Below, piece after piece: positions 39,268 to 49,160 of a stretch of DNA of 64,000 nt. Origin of the DNA: Bacteroidota bacterium. Its GTDB lineage: Bacteria; Bacteroidota; Bacteroidia; Cytophagales; Cytophagaceae. Location: NCBI GenBank assembly GCA_023428135.1, contig JAEYZG010000057.1, forward strand, positions 22,607-86,606. The letters run 5' to 3'. A model generated the notes under the pieces. That model saw only the letters and a list, made by a program, of their open reading frames with translations, searched no databases and was not told where the DNA came from. The position numbers and the translations under genes were made by a program. Within the stretch, counting starts at the first letter, position 1. The number at the start of each line of letters is the position of its first letter.

Positions 39268-40416
39268 TTAATTATCGACTGCTTCTGACACAATATTGAT
39301 GATTACTTCCCCACCATCAGGAATGGCATTAAACATAACATAACCCGACGTAAGACTAAAATCCAATTCTCTCCCATTCTGATAAACACCAAATATATTA
39401 CTAACATTATCCGGTAGCTTTAACTTAATTGTAAGAGGTTGAAAATACAAGCTATCAGGAAGCTGGTCGGTAAGATTTAGTTTCCATGTATTTCCATTTT
39501 TAAATGGAGCAGACGTTTCAGAAAGAGATGCTTTCTTTTTCTCTTTGTGATATTGAATCGCCTGAGCAAAGGTACAAATCCAGACATCGTTCTTTCTTGA
39601 CAACAGAGTATCCAGTTGCTTGACTAAATCATTCTGATGTATCTGAGCATAAGAATTATCATTAATTGTATTGCTATAAATACTATGGTATAAATAAGTA
39701 AGTAACCCTCCACCTTTAATAATATTTTCAATCTGTGAATTAAACTGAGCAATAGAAACCTTGTTATCCATTGCATAGGTAAGAATCTTATAATAATCAT
39801 CTTCCGCAGGAGCAAAGTTATAAGTATAATTTCCTGCTGATGACTGCACTCCTCTGGAAGCAATGTGATTGCTATTGCGAACAGAATCTATTACTTCCTG
39901 ATCATATCTTCCGAAAGGATAGGCAAAAGTCAACACGTTTCCACCTTTTAGCTTTTCTGTGAAATAGTTTTTTGCATCTCTGATTTCGAGCTTCTTCTGA
40001 TCACCGGACAGTTTTGTAAGATCCGGATGCATTTTAGTATGGTTGGCCATTTCATTACCATCTGCATAGGCGTTTCTTATCTGAGCCCAATTAGGAGTGC
40101 CTAAAACATCAGTAATAAAAAAAGTCGCATTGATATTTCTCTTCTTCAATTCGGGGATCACAATGGCAGGATGGCCGGGAGACCAATCATCAAAAGTGAG
40201 CACAACAGCAGCTCTTTTATCATCAAACCAATTAGATATGAAATAGTCAAGGTTTGAATCATGGTCAAAAGAGAGAGGAAACTCAAAAGCTCTGGCATTT
40301 GAGTTTCTATAATCAATCCTATTCCTGTTTTCTGTAATGGAAAGTCCTGTATTACCAGTTTGCGCCTCAATATTATAAAAAGACAACAACAAACAGGTAA
40401 ACAACAAACGTTCCAT
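39268..40416 (-). CDS. Secreted NodB-type polysaccharide deacetylase (CE4-like)
   Basis: 382 residues. Short signal peptide (LLFTCLLLSFYNIEAQ). NodB domain about 65-275: TFDDWSPGH supplies catalytic and metal Asp76/Asp77, and ANHTKMHPDL the metal His126 and His130; FAYPFGRYD is motif 3. The C-terminal about 80 residues form a beta-rich domain. No T9SS domain is visible, so it likely stays periplasmic or is released otherwise. It starts 12 bases after the GH9 stop, implying one operon. CE4 enzymes deacetylate xylan, chitin or peptidoglycan; pairing with a GH9 suggests a plant wall substrate, which is inference. Confidence 0.85.
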   Translation of the reverse strand: MERLLFTCLLLSFYNIEAQTGNTGLSITENRNRIDYRNSNARAFEFPLSFDHDSNLDYFISNWFDDKRAAVVLTFDDWSPGHPAIVIPELKKRNINATFFITDVLGTPNWAQIRNAYADGNEMANHTKMHPDLTKLSGDQKKLEIRDAKNYFTEKLKGGNVLTFAYPFGRYDQEVIDSVRNSNHIASRGVQSSAGNYTYNFAPAEDDYYKILTYAMDNKVSIAQFNSQIENIIKGGGLLTYLYHSIYSNTINDNSYAQIHQNDLVKQLDTLLSRKNDVWICTFAQAIQYHKEKKKASLSETSAPFKNGNTWKLNLTDQLPDSLYFQPLTIKLKLPDNVSNIFGVYQNGRELDFSLTSGYVMFNAIPDGGEVIINIVSEAVDN

Positions 40417-40428
40417 ATGGATATGGCT

Positions 40429-42591
40429 TTACAGTTTAATTAATGGTTTTACCATCACCTTGTCTCCTCCTAAAACTTTAATCAGATAGGACCCTGCAGG
40501 CAGGTCATGAAGCTGAAGCTCCTGTGATCCGTTATCCATAGTATATGTCTTCATTACAGAACCTCGGATATCCAGTACTGTTACCTGATATTTACCTGGT
40601 TTCATATTGGCTATCCAGAAAGACCCATTTGTAGGATTAGGGAAAAGATCAAATGAAAATGTATTTCTTCCAGAAGGACTTTCTACACTTGTTGATTCAC
40701 CCAAATCCACAAACTTCGAAAGCAAACGAATATAGCTGATCTGATAACCATTACTGTTTTCAGTCACAGACCATGAATTCAGAGGCCAGCTGGTGTTGAA
40801 ATCTTTATATGACTTTTGTTTTGGTTGTCCTTTAGGAGGAGTGATAGATTCTGAAGTACAAACAGCATTGAATTGTGAGCTGCCACATCCGGAAGGACAA
40901 CAATCGTCCCAATCATATTCAGGGTTTGCTCCACCCACCAGAAAGCCAGGTGCAGGACCGTAAGTAGAAGTTCCTACTCTGTCCCACTTAGCGCTTTTAT
41001 CTGTAAACCAGCTGTGGTAAAATTCATTGACACTATTCTCAGCACCATAGTTTTTCATGTTGGAAAGGTATACCAGATTCAGAGGATTAACTCCATGAAT
41101 ATAGTGAATGTACCCCAGCGCAGCTTCTCTGGCAGTTATGTTTTTAGTAGCGTTAACATTATAACTTATCACATTATGGAACATCGTTCCCTGCATAGAT
41201 TTAATGTTGTTGCTCCCCCAAGTATAGTCTTTCAAATGAGCACGATAAGGATCTTTTTTTGAAGTATATGCACCAAAATGATCTTCAGCGTTCATACCAT
41301 TTTTGTAGGCTCCAATGATAGCGCTTTTTGTTGCAGTTGTAGCACCTGGCAGTGAGGTGTAATAGAGCATCGCATCCTGTAATTCACCTTCAAATGGATA
41401 TACCCATAAAAGCATGTTAGCATTTCTATAATTCGCATCTACATAAGATTTATATACAGCTTCTCCGGTAGCATCATAAAGGAATATAGCAGCTTTTAAC
41501 CTTCCCATTTCACGACCATAATTATTCGTTTCCTGATGTCCTGCACCGATTCCTAAAGACCCGTATGTTGCATCATTATTGTTCCAGACTACACTTGGAT
41601 TTGCTTCTGACCATTCCCAGGCCAATTTTGCTCTTTTAACCAATGTATCTGCATAAGCAGTCATATTAAGTGAACGATACACTTTGGAGGCTATCGCAAA
41701 AGCGCTGGCTACACTATGCGCCGAAGAGGTATTGATGCCACCATAATAAGTTGTACCTGTTGCACTTGAAGGAGGGCTGGCATGAGCAAGGGATGCGATA
41801 CTAATAACCGAACCATCGGCCTGCTGCATGCGAAGCAAATGATCTATTCCCCACTTTGCTTCATCCAGCAAATCCGGAACACCATTGCCTGATTCAGGCA
41901 AATTATAGTTATCTGCCCATGCGTCCGGCTTTTCCAGATAAGCCAACATCATCTGTACTACGTAGTTGGCTGTCCAGTTTGTATATTTATTGTAGTCTCC
42001 CGCATCATACCAACCACCGGATACATCTTTTTCCTTTGCAGCATTGTTTCTATCGTTATACGCTCTTGCTTTTTTGTCCTGCATATGGCTTGCTGCGTCA
42101 GCCCAACCTTCGCCTGCATACGTTGCCTGTTTTGCAAAGCCCGCACGCTGGTAGAAGAATGCCCGTACAGCATGTTTGAGTATATCATTATAAATCCCGC
42201 CGTTGATCTGAAAGGAATATGAGCGGACGTTATTATTGACATCCAGAATATAATATTCACCTGGCACATCTACAGAAGAAAAATCAAACCACCAGGCTTT
42301 GTCCCCGGAAGAGTTGTCTTCCGCACCTCCGGACCAAATCTGGAGAGGCCCTGAATAAACCTGTTCCCCCTGTGCACTAACAACAGCATATAAAGTCCCC
42401 GGCACAAATGATTCTGAACCATCAAAACCTGTCACAGGATCACGGACAACAGCTATTTTAACCTCATCCGGAAGATATCCGAACTGATCTGCCACAATGT
42501 ATTTAGATACAGATTGGCCAGATACTTCCTTCAATCCGGATACAAGGAATAAATAAAGTGATAGAAATAGAGTAGAATAAAATTTAACCAT
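40429..42591 (-). CDS. Secreted GH9 endoglucanase (cellulase) with N-terminal Ig-like and T9SS domains
   Basis: 720 residues. Signal peptide to about 26. CelD_N-type Ig-like domain about 30-130 (VADQFGYLPDEVKIAVV). GH9 (alpha/alpha)6 barrel about 135-635: FFYQRAGFAKQ, VSGGWYDAGDYNKY with catalytic Asp196/Asp199, YGREMGRLKAAIFLYDATG, YIHGVNPLNLVYLSN, and VTENSNGYQIS with the likely acid Glu near residue 610. The usual PHHR motif reads NEFYHSWF. The end is a T9SS domain (LFPNPTNGSFW). It cuts beta-1,4-glucan and is probably co-expressed with the deacetylase. No sigma-motif promoter is seen upstream. Confidence 0.9.
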   Translation of the reverse strand: MVKFYSTLFLSLYLFLVSGLKEVSGQSVSKYIVADQFGYLPDEVKIAVVRDPVTGFDGSESFVPGTLYAVVSAQGEQVYSGPLQIWSGGAEDNSSGDKAWWFDFSSVDVPGEYYILDVNNNVRSYSFQINGGIYNDILKHAVRAFFYQRAGFAKQATYAGEGWADAASHMQDKKARAYNDRNNAAKEKDVSGGWYDAGDYNKYTNWTANYVVQMMLAYLEKPDAWADNYNLPESGNGVPDLLDEAKWGIDHLLRMQQADGSVISIASLAHASPPSSATGTTYYGGINTSSAHSVASAFAIASKVYRSLNMTAYADTLVKRAKLAWEWSEANPSVVWNNNDATYGSLGIGAGHQETNNYGREMGRLKAAIFLYDATGEAVYKSYVDANYRNANMLLWVYPFEGELQDAMLYYTSLPGATTATKSAIIGAYKNGMNAEDHFGAYTSKKDPYRAHLKDYTWGSNNIKSMQGTMFHNVISYNVNATKNITAREAALGYIHYIHGVNPLNLVYLSNMKNYGAENSVNEFYHSWFTDKSAKWDRVGTSTYGPAPGFLVGGANPEYDWDDCCPSGCGSSQFNAVCTSESITPPKGQPKQKSYKDFNTSWPLNSWSVTENSNGYQISYIRLLSKFVDLGESTSVESPSGRNTFSFDLFPNPTNGSFWIANMKPGKYQVTVLDIRGSVMKTYTMDNGSQELQLHDLPAGSYLIKVLGGDKVMVKPLIKL

Positions 42592-42979
42592 ATTTTATTA
42601 AGTTTTTTTGTTACTACTTTGAAGAGGATCAATAAGTAAGCACTCTGGCATAAAAGAATCCAAAATTCCCTTAATTAAATCACAATTCAATAAATATTCG
42701 TACGCAGAACCTTCCATTGAGATGAAACATTGTGAGATTTTATTCTGGGAATAAAAATCAACACAAGAAGCAATGTCAGTCCCAAATAGCAGGCGCAATG
42801 AATAGAACATTACCTCGAAAATATAGAATCAAAGCAAGAAGCGGGAATTATACGGATAAGAAAGTTATCAAATGAACTATTGCAGTAGGGCCATTAAGTC
42901 AATTTTAGGCAGTTAATTATCAAACCATAAAGACTGAATTTCAGCAAAATAAAAAATTTAAATTATAATTAATAGATAT
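42592..42979. other. GH9 upstream region
   Basis: Besides the doubtful small frame at 42598-42810, I see no hairpin, promoter element or coding remnant. The GH9 promoter must lie here or upstream, because the 7TM gene precedes it on the same strand. Confidence 0.4.
42598..42810 (-). CDS. Small open reading frame directly upstream of GH9, unknown
   Basis: 70 codons (MFYSLRLLFGTDIASCVDFY...), ending 6 bases before the GH9 ATG. Composition is protein-like with charged residues spread through it, but I recognise no family, and it may be chance in a leader region. No signal peptide or transmembrane helix is evident. Confidence 0.22.
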   Translation of the reverse strand: MFYSLRLLFGTDIASCVDFYSQNKISQCFISMEGSAYEYLLNCDLIKGILDSFMPECLLIDPLQSSNKKT

Positions 42980-44869
42980 TTAGTTCTCAAAAATAAGATC
43001 CTCCCAGCTTTTAATTTTAATACCTTCCTTTTTGCGGGATTCTATAGCATCTTCCATTTTCATTTTAAACTTGAGGCAGGTTTTATAATTAAGATCTATT
43101 TCACGGGCCAGGTCACTTACATTAAGATTTTCTTTCCACATAAAAACAGCATAAGCGATATAAAAAGCTTTATCCAATGGGAATTTCAGTTTGTGAAAGA
43201 TCGTTTGGGCTGTGATAGATTCAATTGTCCCACATTTAGAACACCGACGTGAGTAAAAGTCATTGAGTTTAGACTCTTTGCTGTTTCCGCATTTTTTACA
43301 GCTAAATCCATCCAGCCATTTAAATTCACTAAGAAAAGTATAGCACTCAGTTTCAGAAGGAAACAATTCCCGCATCTGGGAAAATGTCAGATTCTCCGGG
43401 ATCACCTTTCTGATTTTCAGGGACTTTATAGTTTTGTTTAGATTCCAATTTTCCTTGTCCAGGGTGACATTCCATTGCCTTATAATCTCCGCCTGCATTT
43501 CCAATTTTCGATTAGACTCCTCTAACTGACGGGTTCTCATCGCAACTTTTTCCTCCAATTCTTTATTAACTTTATTAAGCAAAAACTCATTTTCAAGCAT
43601 TTGACCAATCACCTTTTGTCGGGCTTCATTTTCAGAAATCAGAGCCCTTTCTTTTTCCAACCTTTCCTGTCTGAGTCTTGAACTTAAGGCAAAAGAGAAC
43701 ATAAATGTATCTATCCCTATTCCATAAAAAAGACTGTAATAGACAAAATGATTGCCTTTGATCCATCCATTATAGAAAAAGTAGGTGACAGCAAAGCCAA
43801 TAAAGATTGAAATGAATCCTATAAAGAAAATCCTGACAGGTTTATACCCTTGCTTCAATCTTATAATAGCTACATAGAAAAGCATAGATAATATGCTGAA
43901 AATATAAACTTCAGTGATGGCCAGGGCATATGGCAAATCTGGAAACACATAATAGACTAAAGTCTGCATTACGGCAAACAAACCAAAGGTGCTCCATATG
44001 GCAAAATGAATCCCTGGAAATGACTTTCTTATTGAAAGGAAATATGACCCATAGTTGATTATCCCAAAGACGAAAATTACACGAACATATTCATCCAAAA
44101 AATAATTGACCGCGGGATAGTCAGGTGCAAGTAGTGCAAATCCCATCTGATCAACTTTCAGACATTCAAGGGCTGCTACAAATACAAAAAGAATATAGTA
44201 TAAATAAATTCTATCGTGTGTAGAAAGAAAAAACAGGAAATTGTAAAGCATAAGGAGAAACAATACCAGATAAAATCCTCCGATTATAAAATAATACCGG
44301 TTAGAATAATTAATGTAATGCTGATAAGGCAACAATTGAGCTGAAAGCCCAAGATAACTGCTGGACCTGTACTTTATAAAAATGGTATTATTTCCTTCTC
44401 TTACAGGTATTTGAAAGGCAGGAAACCGATGATAAAGATTTCTCTCATAAAATGGTATTTCCAAACCAATGGTATCAATGGCGGCAAACCTACCCTTTTC
44501 CTTTTCACCAAAAAAAATAATTTCAGATGCGCGGTGATTGAACATTTCAAAAATCCACTTTTCATCAAGCCCTTCATTAGCTGTGAAGTTGAGCTTAAGC
44601 CATAAAGATTGATGAATGTTATCATTAAAATTTTTATAGTTAAAATTGAATATAGAATCTGGAAAAGTTGATACTTCTTCTATAGATACATCTTCATTGG
44701 GATTAAACAGTATCAGGAAGTCGTTCTGATTGTAAGAATATTCGCGATTTTCAGATATTACTTTATTTGTACCGCCAGCGAGTCCGCTTTCAGATGCTGC
44801 AAGCAGCCTGATGAAGAAGATCAATATTATAATCCATTTCCCTATGAGGTTTATTCCTGATCTGGACAT
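42980..44869 (-). CDS. 7TMR-DISM membrane receptor fused to an IS1595-like zinc-ribbon and HTH (putative membrane transcription regulator)
   Basis: 629 residues. Signal/TM segment 12-30; a 7TMR-DISMED2-like beta-sandwich about 40-170 facing the periplasm (SLWLKLNFTA, FNHRASEIIFFG); seven hydrophobic helices about 190-395; a coiled coil about 400-465; then a cytoplasmic tail with FPSETECYTFLSEFKWLDGF, zinc-ribbon cysteines 524, 527, 543 and 546, TAQTIFHKLKFPLDKAFYIAY and a helix-turn-helix-like LNVSDLAREIDLNYKTCLK. This tail is the N-terminal DNA-binding part of IS1595-type transposases; the DDE catalytic domain is absent. 7TMR-DISM proteins sense ligands, often carbohydrates. It lies between pectate lyase and GH9 genes. 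Confidence 0.82.
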   Translation of the reverse strand: MSRSGINLIGKWIIILIFFIRLLAASESGLAGGTNKVISENREYSYNQNDFLILFNPNEDVSIEEVSTFPDSIFNFNYKNFNDNIHQSLWLKLNFTANEGLDEKWIFEMFNHRASEIIFFGEKEKGRFAAIDTIGLEIPFYERNLYHRFPAFQIPVREGNNTIFIKYRSSSYLGLSAQLLPYQHYINYSNRYYFIIGGFYLVLFLLMLYNFLFFLSTHDRIYLYYILFVFVAALECLKVDQMGFALLAPDYPAVNYFLDEYVRVIFVFGIINYGSYFLSIRKSFPGIHFAIWSTFGLFAVMQTLVYYVFPDLPYALAITEVYIFSILSMLFYVAIIRLKQGYKPVRIFFIGFISIFIGFAVTYFFYNGWIKGNHFVYYSLFYGIGIDTFMFSFALSSRLRQERLEKERALISENEARQKVIGQMLENEFLLNKVNKELEEKVAMRTRQLEESNRKLEMQAEIIRQWNVTLDKENWNLNKTIKSLKIRKVIPENLTFSQMRELFPSETECYTFLSEFKWLDGFSCKKCGNSKESKLNDFYSRRCSKCGTIESITAQTIFHKLKFPLDKAFYIAYAVFMWKENLNVSDLAREIDLNYKTCLKFKMKMEDAIESRKKEGIKIKSWEDLIFEN

Positions 44870-44997
44870 AAGGCAAATCTATTAATTTTATTCCATTTTA
44901 ATCTTTTGCAATTTTAGTCTTTGCCTGCCCAATAAATTAAATATTCTAAGATTTAACCCCGGGAGCATCTATAATGAAGTTTTTAATGCCTTCATAA

Positions 44998-45022
44998 GAA
45001 AGAGCGCTATTTAACGCTCTCT
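44998..45022. terminator. Hairpin downstream of the CTD remnant
   Basis: Core stem AGAGCG / CGCTCT (45001-45006 with 45015-45020) with partly paired flanks, followed by A/T runs. It lies 55 bases beyond the remnant stop codon, as expected for the terminator of a lost gene. Confidence 0.5.
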
Positions 45023-45076
45023 TAAAAATTTCTGTCACAAACAGCCAGAAAGGGCACAAGTATATATAACCTTAAA

Positions 45077-45160
45077 CTAATATTTTACAACCTTGAATAT
45101 TTTATTATGGATTTTGGCAAAGTATATTCCAGGCCTAAACCGTTTCCGAATTCAAGCAAC
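45077..45160 (-). pseudogene. Remnant of a T9SS C-terminal domain, paralogue of the pectate lyase end
   Basis: Minus-strand translation ends PGIYFAKIHNKIFKVVKY and a stop at 45079-45077, against PGVYFAKIHNKVYKFVKY at the end of the intact pectate lyase gene just upstream. Before it LLEFGNGL matches MEFGNELS, with a one-base frameshift between the two pieces. Similarity fades beyond about 45160. Only some 28 codons survive, so a second lyase-type gene or a partial 3' duplication has been deleted. Confidence 0.68.
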
Positions 45161-45202
45161 ACATCCCACTAATCAGAATAATCCCGATTCAGACAAATAA
45201 AA

Positions 45203-45232
45203 AGAGACTGACTCAAAACAGAGCCAGCCTCT
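45203..45232 (-). terminator. Terminator downstream of the pectate lyase gene
   Basis: 12 bp stem GAGCCAGCCTCT against AGAGACTGACTC with two G-U pairs and a 6-base loop, 34 bases past the stop, followed on the minus strand by a TTTTTATTTG run. Confidence 0.75.
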
Positions 45233-45265
45233 ATATATAGAAAACAAAGGGTTAATTGAGAAGTC

Positions 45266-48200
45266 TTAATATTTTACAAACTTGTATACTTTGTTATGTA
45301 TTTTAGCAAAGTATACACCCGGACTTAATTCATTTCCAAATTCCATTTCAGATACGTCCTTGAAGGTTTCAAAAATTTTTCCTTCTGCATTAGTGATTTC
45401 AATATCTGTAGATGCATTCAATCTGATATTAAAATTGTCTGAACTTGGATTTGGATAAATTGACACAGAAGAAACTTTAGTCTGATCATTTATATCGGTA
45501 ATAATACAATCTCCTTTACCCAAACCTTCACTTACATAACCAATCTGATCTATATTAGCCAATCCGTCTGTCGTTGCAGAGGAAAGCTGCACCATATTAA
45601 TGCCTGCTTCAAGATAAAGATTTACTTCAACTATATTGTAAGTTGTAAATGCACCGGTAGCAGGGAAACTAAGCTGGCCGATTAAAGGTGAGCCATTAAC
45701 GTTGACCAATGCTTTGCGATCAGCGGTGCCACCACATGCATACCTAAAGCTTAACGTCTTTAAACCAACCGATTCTGATCTCACATGGAAAGTTATTTCT
45801 GAACCAATTGCATTAGGCACATTGATAAATCCGGGTCCTTTAAAACCAACATTATTGTTATCTACAGTACCATCATAAGAACAAGCATCAATTTCAGCTT
45901 CACCGGCTGAAGTACAAGCAGCTTTGCCTGTAGTTCCACCAACACAGCGACCACAGTCATCAATAGTTGCAGTTCCGTTCATTGTTTTATTACAATCACA
46001 TGAGCTAATGGTCACGTTGACAGTTGCTGCGGTAGAAGCAACTGCGCCATTGCTTGTAGGAATAACTTTCAGAGTTTTTGAACCAGTTGAAGCTGGTAAC
46101 CATACTACCGAATAAGGGCTTGCTTCATCAGAGCCAATAAGAGTAGAACCTTCATAAAAATCTACCTTAGATATTGTTCCGCTAGAAACTGATGCAGTAG
46201 CTGTTATTGTCACAGTATCAGATTGGCAATAGCTTTTGCCTGATGATGGTCCTGTCAATGCCACAGTTGGCGTTGGTGTAGAACAAGTTCCATCAACATA
46301 TACCCCAACCTTTCTTGTCATCGTTGCTCCTGAATTATCTTTTACAGTCAGATTGAAAGAAGCGAAGCCACAAGTAGTAGGTTTAAAGGTGGCAGTAGAT
46401 CCTGCAATTGAGACTGTTCCATTTACTATCGATGAGACCGAGTAGGTCGGACTTGTCTTGGAATAGCCCATAAACATGCTTGTCAGGTTTATCGTTTGTG
46501 TAGCAGTATTTGAAATAATGTAGTGGTACTCAGCCATCCAGTTGAGATAGTCTTCCAGATTGGTATAACCGTCTTTATCGGGATCTGCATTGGATTCACT
46601 GAAATCTCCTTTAGTTGAATTAGGATTGAAACCTTTACCTTTCTCCCAGAAGTCAGGCATACCATCACCATCCGAATCCCAGTTTGAAGCTCTGGTTGTT
46701 GTCGGATAGCTTTCATATCCACCTACATCACTTTCTTTATCAGGAAAACCAGGCTTGCCAGTTACACTTCCCTTATATTTATAGGTTCCGTTTAAAGTCT
46801 CACTAACCATTCTTATATCATGGTCATCTAATACCGGCTGATTATGGCCAACATCTGACAACACACTTTTATAGGCCTCAATAGCACTTTGGGTTGTTAC
46901 ATAAGAAGGAAAGAATGGTGCATTAACATATCCTTCATATTTTTTATAATCTCCGTTGGAGTAAGTCTCTCTTCGTCCTTTGGCCTGATTTGATTCATCA
47001 AAATAACCGGGCATCACATTTCCTGAAAAATATCCTCTTTGGGTTCCCAAACCGGTACCTTCATGGTCGATAGATAAGGCTACAAAAATTTTACTTCCTG
47101 CTCCAGGCTTATAATAGTTATTAACAAAGTTGAGTTCCATCGCCCCTCCGTCTGTAGTGCGTCCTCCCCAATTGTAGACTACGTTGTTGGTAATATCCAG
47201 CCTTCCGGCATAATAGCCATTTCCATCAAGACCACCACCCAAACTCCAGTTACGTCCATAATTATGTGCCAATAGATTATGATGAAAACTTCCAACATCC
47301 CCACCGATAGTGGCAGCATATCCATGCTCAGTTCCGGCAGGATAATTCTGATGGTTTGCAGCATTCAAAGCTTCTGAAATCAAGGTGCGTTGTAAAGTAA
47401 TGTTTTTACCACCACGTGAACTGAAAGATTCATCTATGGTCCAGCTTATTGAACAATGATCGAGAATACTGTGATTTGCTCCTGTTAGGCCGATACCATC
47501 ATAGGTTGGTCCTGCCCCAAGTCTAACCTTCATAAACCTGCCAATGACATCATTTCCTGTAAAACCAAAAGGGGCCTTTCTGATACAGATACCTTTACCT
47601 GGTGCGGTTTGGCCTGCGACAGTTACATTAGGGTCACTCAGCACCAATCTGGATTCCAGTGCAATTATTCCACCAATATCGAACACTATGGTTCTTGGCC
47701 CCTTCTCCACCTCTATGGCATATCTTAAACTTCCAGGATTCTTATCATCTTTCAGATTGGTAACATGGACCACTTTACCACCTCTGCCTCCTATTGCAAA
47801 ACGCCCATATCCTTCAGCGCCAGGGAATGCCAGTTGTCTTGGACGAAACACCCATACATTACCTTTAGTCACAACACCTGAGCTACTCACTTCATCTATC
47901 CTCCAGTAATAGGTATTCATACTATACAGACCAGTGACATTATAGCTTGTACCTGCCTGTTGACCTTTATAACAAGCAGAACTTGTAGTGCCTGCTTCAA
48001 CACAGCTTTTATCTGTACTAAAATAAACACGATGGGAAGTTGCGTTGGAACCTGCTGTCCATTTTAATGTAGCAGAGCCTGTACCTCCATCAACATGGCG
48101 ATCTCCATCTGCAGGTACAGGACTTTTGGCCTGATCTTTTACATTAGGAGTATTCAGTTCAAAGCCATTGATATAAACATTTTTCATAGACGCAGAAGAA

Positions 48201-48769
48201 GATGTTTCTGCTTTATATAACAAGACTACATTTTTTCCGGCTGTTGCGTTGAAGGTAACATAAGAACTTGCTACTGTATTCATTGATACAGCTCTGTTTG
48301 AAGGAGTCAGGTTGTTAATAGTCAATGTCCCGTTAACATAAACATCAATTGGAGCAAAGGTATTTGATGCAGGATCAGCAAATGAGTTATGATAAAGCAA
48401 CATTGAATGTGTTCCTGTAGAAAGACCACTTATAGTAAGCTCAATCTCTGCTCCCGCATTTCCACCGTCGACAACCATACCATCACATATAAGCCGGGCA
48501 TAGCTTGGCGCTTGTACTCCTGCTTTATACCAATCAGCACGTAATGCAGAACCGTTAGATCCTGTCTTCTTGAAGGTAAAAGTTACTCCACTAATGGTCT
48601 TTGAAATACTGACTGCATTATCAGGAATCCATGCCAGATAGTTCGGGTCATTGGTCTCAGCCTCATTGCGACCACTCATGTTCAGGTCGACTTTGATGAT
48701 CGGACTTTGAGCCATTATTGAATGTAGAGTACTTAAAACCAAAGCAATGAAAAATAAAAGTTTTCTCAT
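45266..48769 (-). CDS. Secreted PL1-like pectate lyase with lectin-like, FN3, Ig-like, CBM and T9SS domains
   Basis: 1167 residues. Signal peptide to about 20. N-terminal malectin/CBM-like domain (about 22-205), FN3 domain (about 212-310), then a right-handed beta-helix lyase domain about 311-690 opening with LAFPGAEGYGRFAIGGRGGKV, with NPGSLRYAIE, LDHCSISWTIDESFS and HNYGRNWSLGG (candidate catalytic Arg). After it come cadherin/Ig-like segments, a Cys-rich linker NGTATIDDCGRCVGGTTGKAAC-like segment (about 985-1010), a CBM6/35-like module and a T9SS domain (IYPNPSSDNF). It cleaves de-esterified pectin by beta-elimination. No sigma-motif element is seen upstream. Confidence 0.87.
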   Translation of the reverse strand: MRKLLFFIALVLSTLHSIMAQSPIIKVDLNMSGRNEAETNDPNYLAWIPDNAVSISKTISGVTFTFKKTGSNGSALRADWYKAGVQAPSYARLICDGMVVDGGNAGAEIELTISGLSTGTHSMLLYHNSFADPASNTFAPIDVYVNGTLTINNLTPSNRAVSMNTVASSYVTFNATAGKNVVLLYKAETSSSASMKNVYINGFELNTPNVKDQAKSPVPADGDRHVDGGTGSATLKWTAGSNATSHRVYFSTDKSCVEAGTTSSACYKGQQAGTSYNVTGLYSMNTYYWRIDEVSSSGVVTKGNVWVFRPRQLAFPGAEGYGRFAIGGRGGKVVHVTNLKDDKNPGSLRYAIEVEKGPRTIVFDIGGIIALESRLVLSDPNVTVAGQTAPGKGICIRKAPFGFTGNDVIGRFMKVRLGAGPTYDGIGLTGANHSILDHCSISWTIDESFSSRGGKNITLQRTLISEALNAANHQNYPAGTEHGYAATIGGDVGSFHHNLLAHNYGRNWSLGGGLDGNGYYAGRLDITNNVVYNWGGRTTDGGAMELNFVNNYYKPGAGSKIFVALSIDHEGTGLGTQRGYFSGNVMPGYFDESNQAKGRRETYSNGDYKKYEGYVNAPFFPSYVTTQSAIEAYKSVLSDVGHNQPVLDDHDIRMVSETLNGTYKYKGSVTGKPGFPDKESDVGGYESYPTTTRASNWDSDGDGMPDFWEKGKGFNPNSTKGDFSESNADPDKDGYTNLEDYLNWMAEYHYIISNTATQTINLTSMFMGYSKTSPTYSVSSIVNGTVSIAGSTATFKPTTCGFASFNLTVKDNSGATMTRKVGVYVDGTCSTPTPTVALTGPSSGKSYCQSDTVTITATASVSSGTISKVDFYEGSTLIGSDEASPYSVVWLPASTGSKTLKVIPTSNGAVASTAATVNVTISSCDCNKTMNGTATIDDCGRCVGGTTGKAACTSAGEAEIDACSYDGTVDNNNVGFKGPGFINVPNAIGSEITFHVRSESVGLKTLSFRYACGGTADRKALVNVNGSPLIGQLSFPATGAFTTYNIVEVNLYLEAGINMVQLSSATTDGLANIDQIGYVSEGLGKGDCIITDINDQTKVSSVSIYPNPSSDNFNIRLNASTDIEITNAEGKIFETFKDVSEMEFGNELSPGVYFAKIHNKVYKFVKY

Positions 48770-49160
48770 AAAGTATGGGGTAAAAGGATATTCTTATTTC
48801 CGCATTAATATTTTTAATCCTTAATAAGCAGAATACCCAACCCCAAAATCAGAAGTAACATTTTTTATAATAAATATTATAAAAGAATAAAGACGATCAG
48901 TAATCGTATCGGTTTTATCAGAATATCAAAACGTTAAAATATGGAAGGGAGAGAAAAAACTTATCAAATTCAATAATGAGATAACCAGGTTTTTATTTTA
49001 CATACATTCTAACTTTTTCTCCAAAGAGATTATTTATACCCAGTTTTACCATATTAATTATTCCTCAAAAGACGATCACTATTTCTTAACAATGACTTAA
49101 CAAAAAGATAACAAACAAACACCTACAGATCAGCAGTTTTATTAGTACTTAGCAGCAGAT
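48770..49160. other. Divergent intergenic region
   Basis: AT-rich, between the lyase (minus) and a hypothetical gene (plus). AGACGATCA occurs twice (around 48892 and 49069); otherwise no motif, hairpin or remnant was recognised. Confidence 0.4.

Noticed and set aside
42980..43500. Possible IS1595 insertion element
   Set aside because: Only the zinc-ribbon/HTH part is present, in frame with a 7TM receptor, with no DDE domain or terminal inverted repeats; it is a fused domain and not a mobile element.
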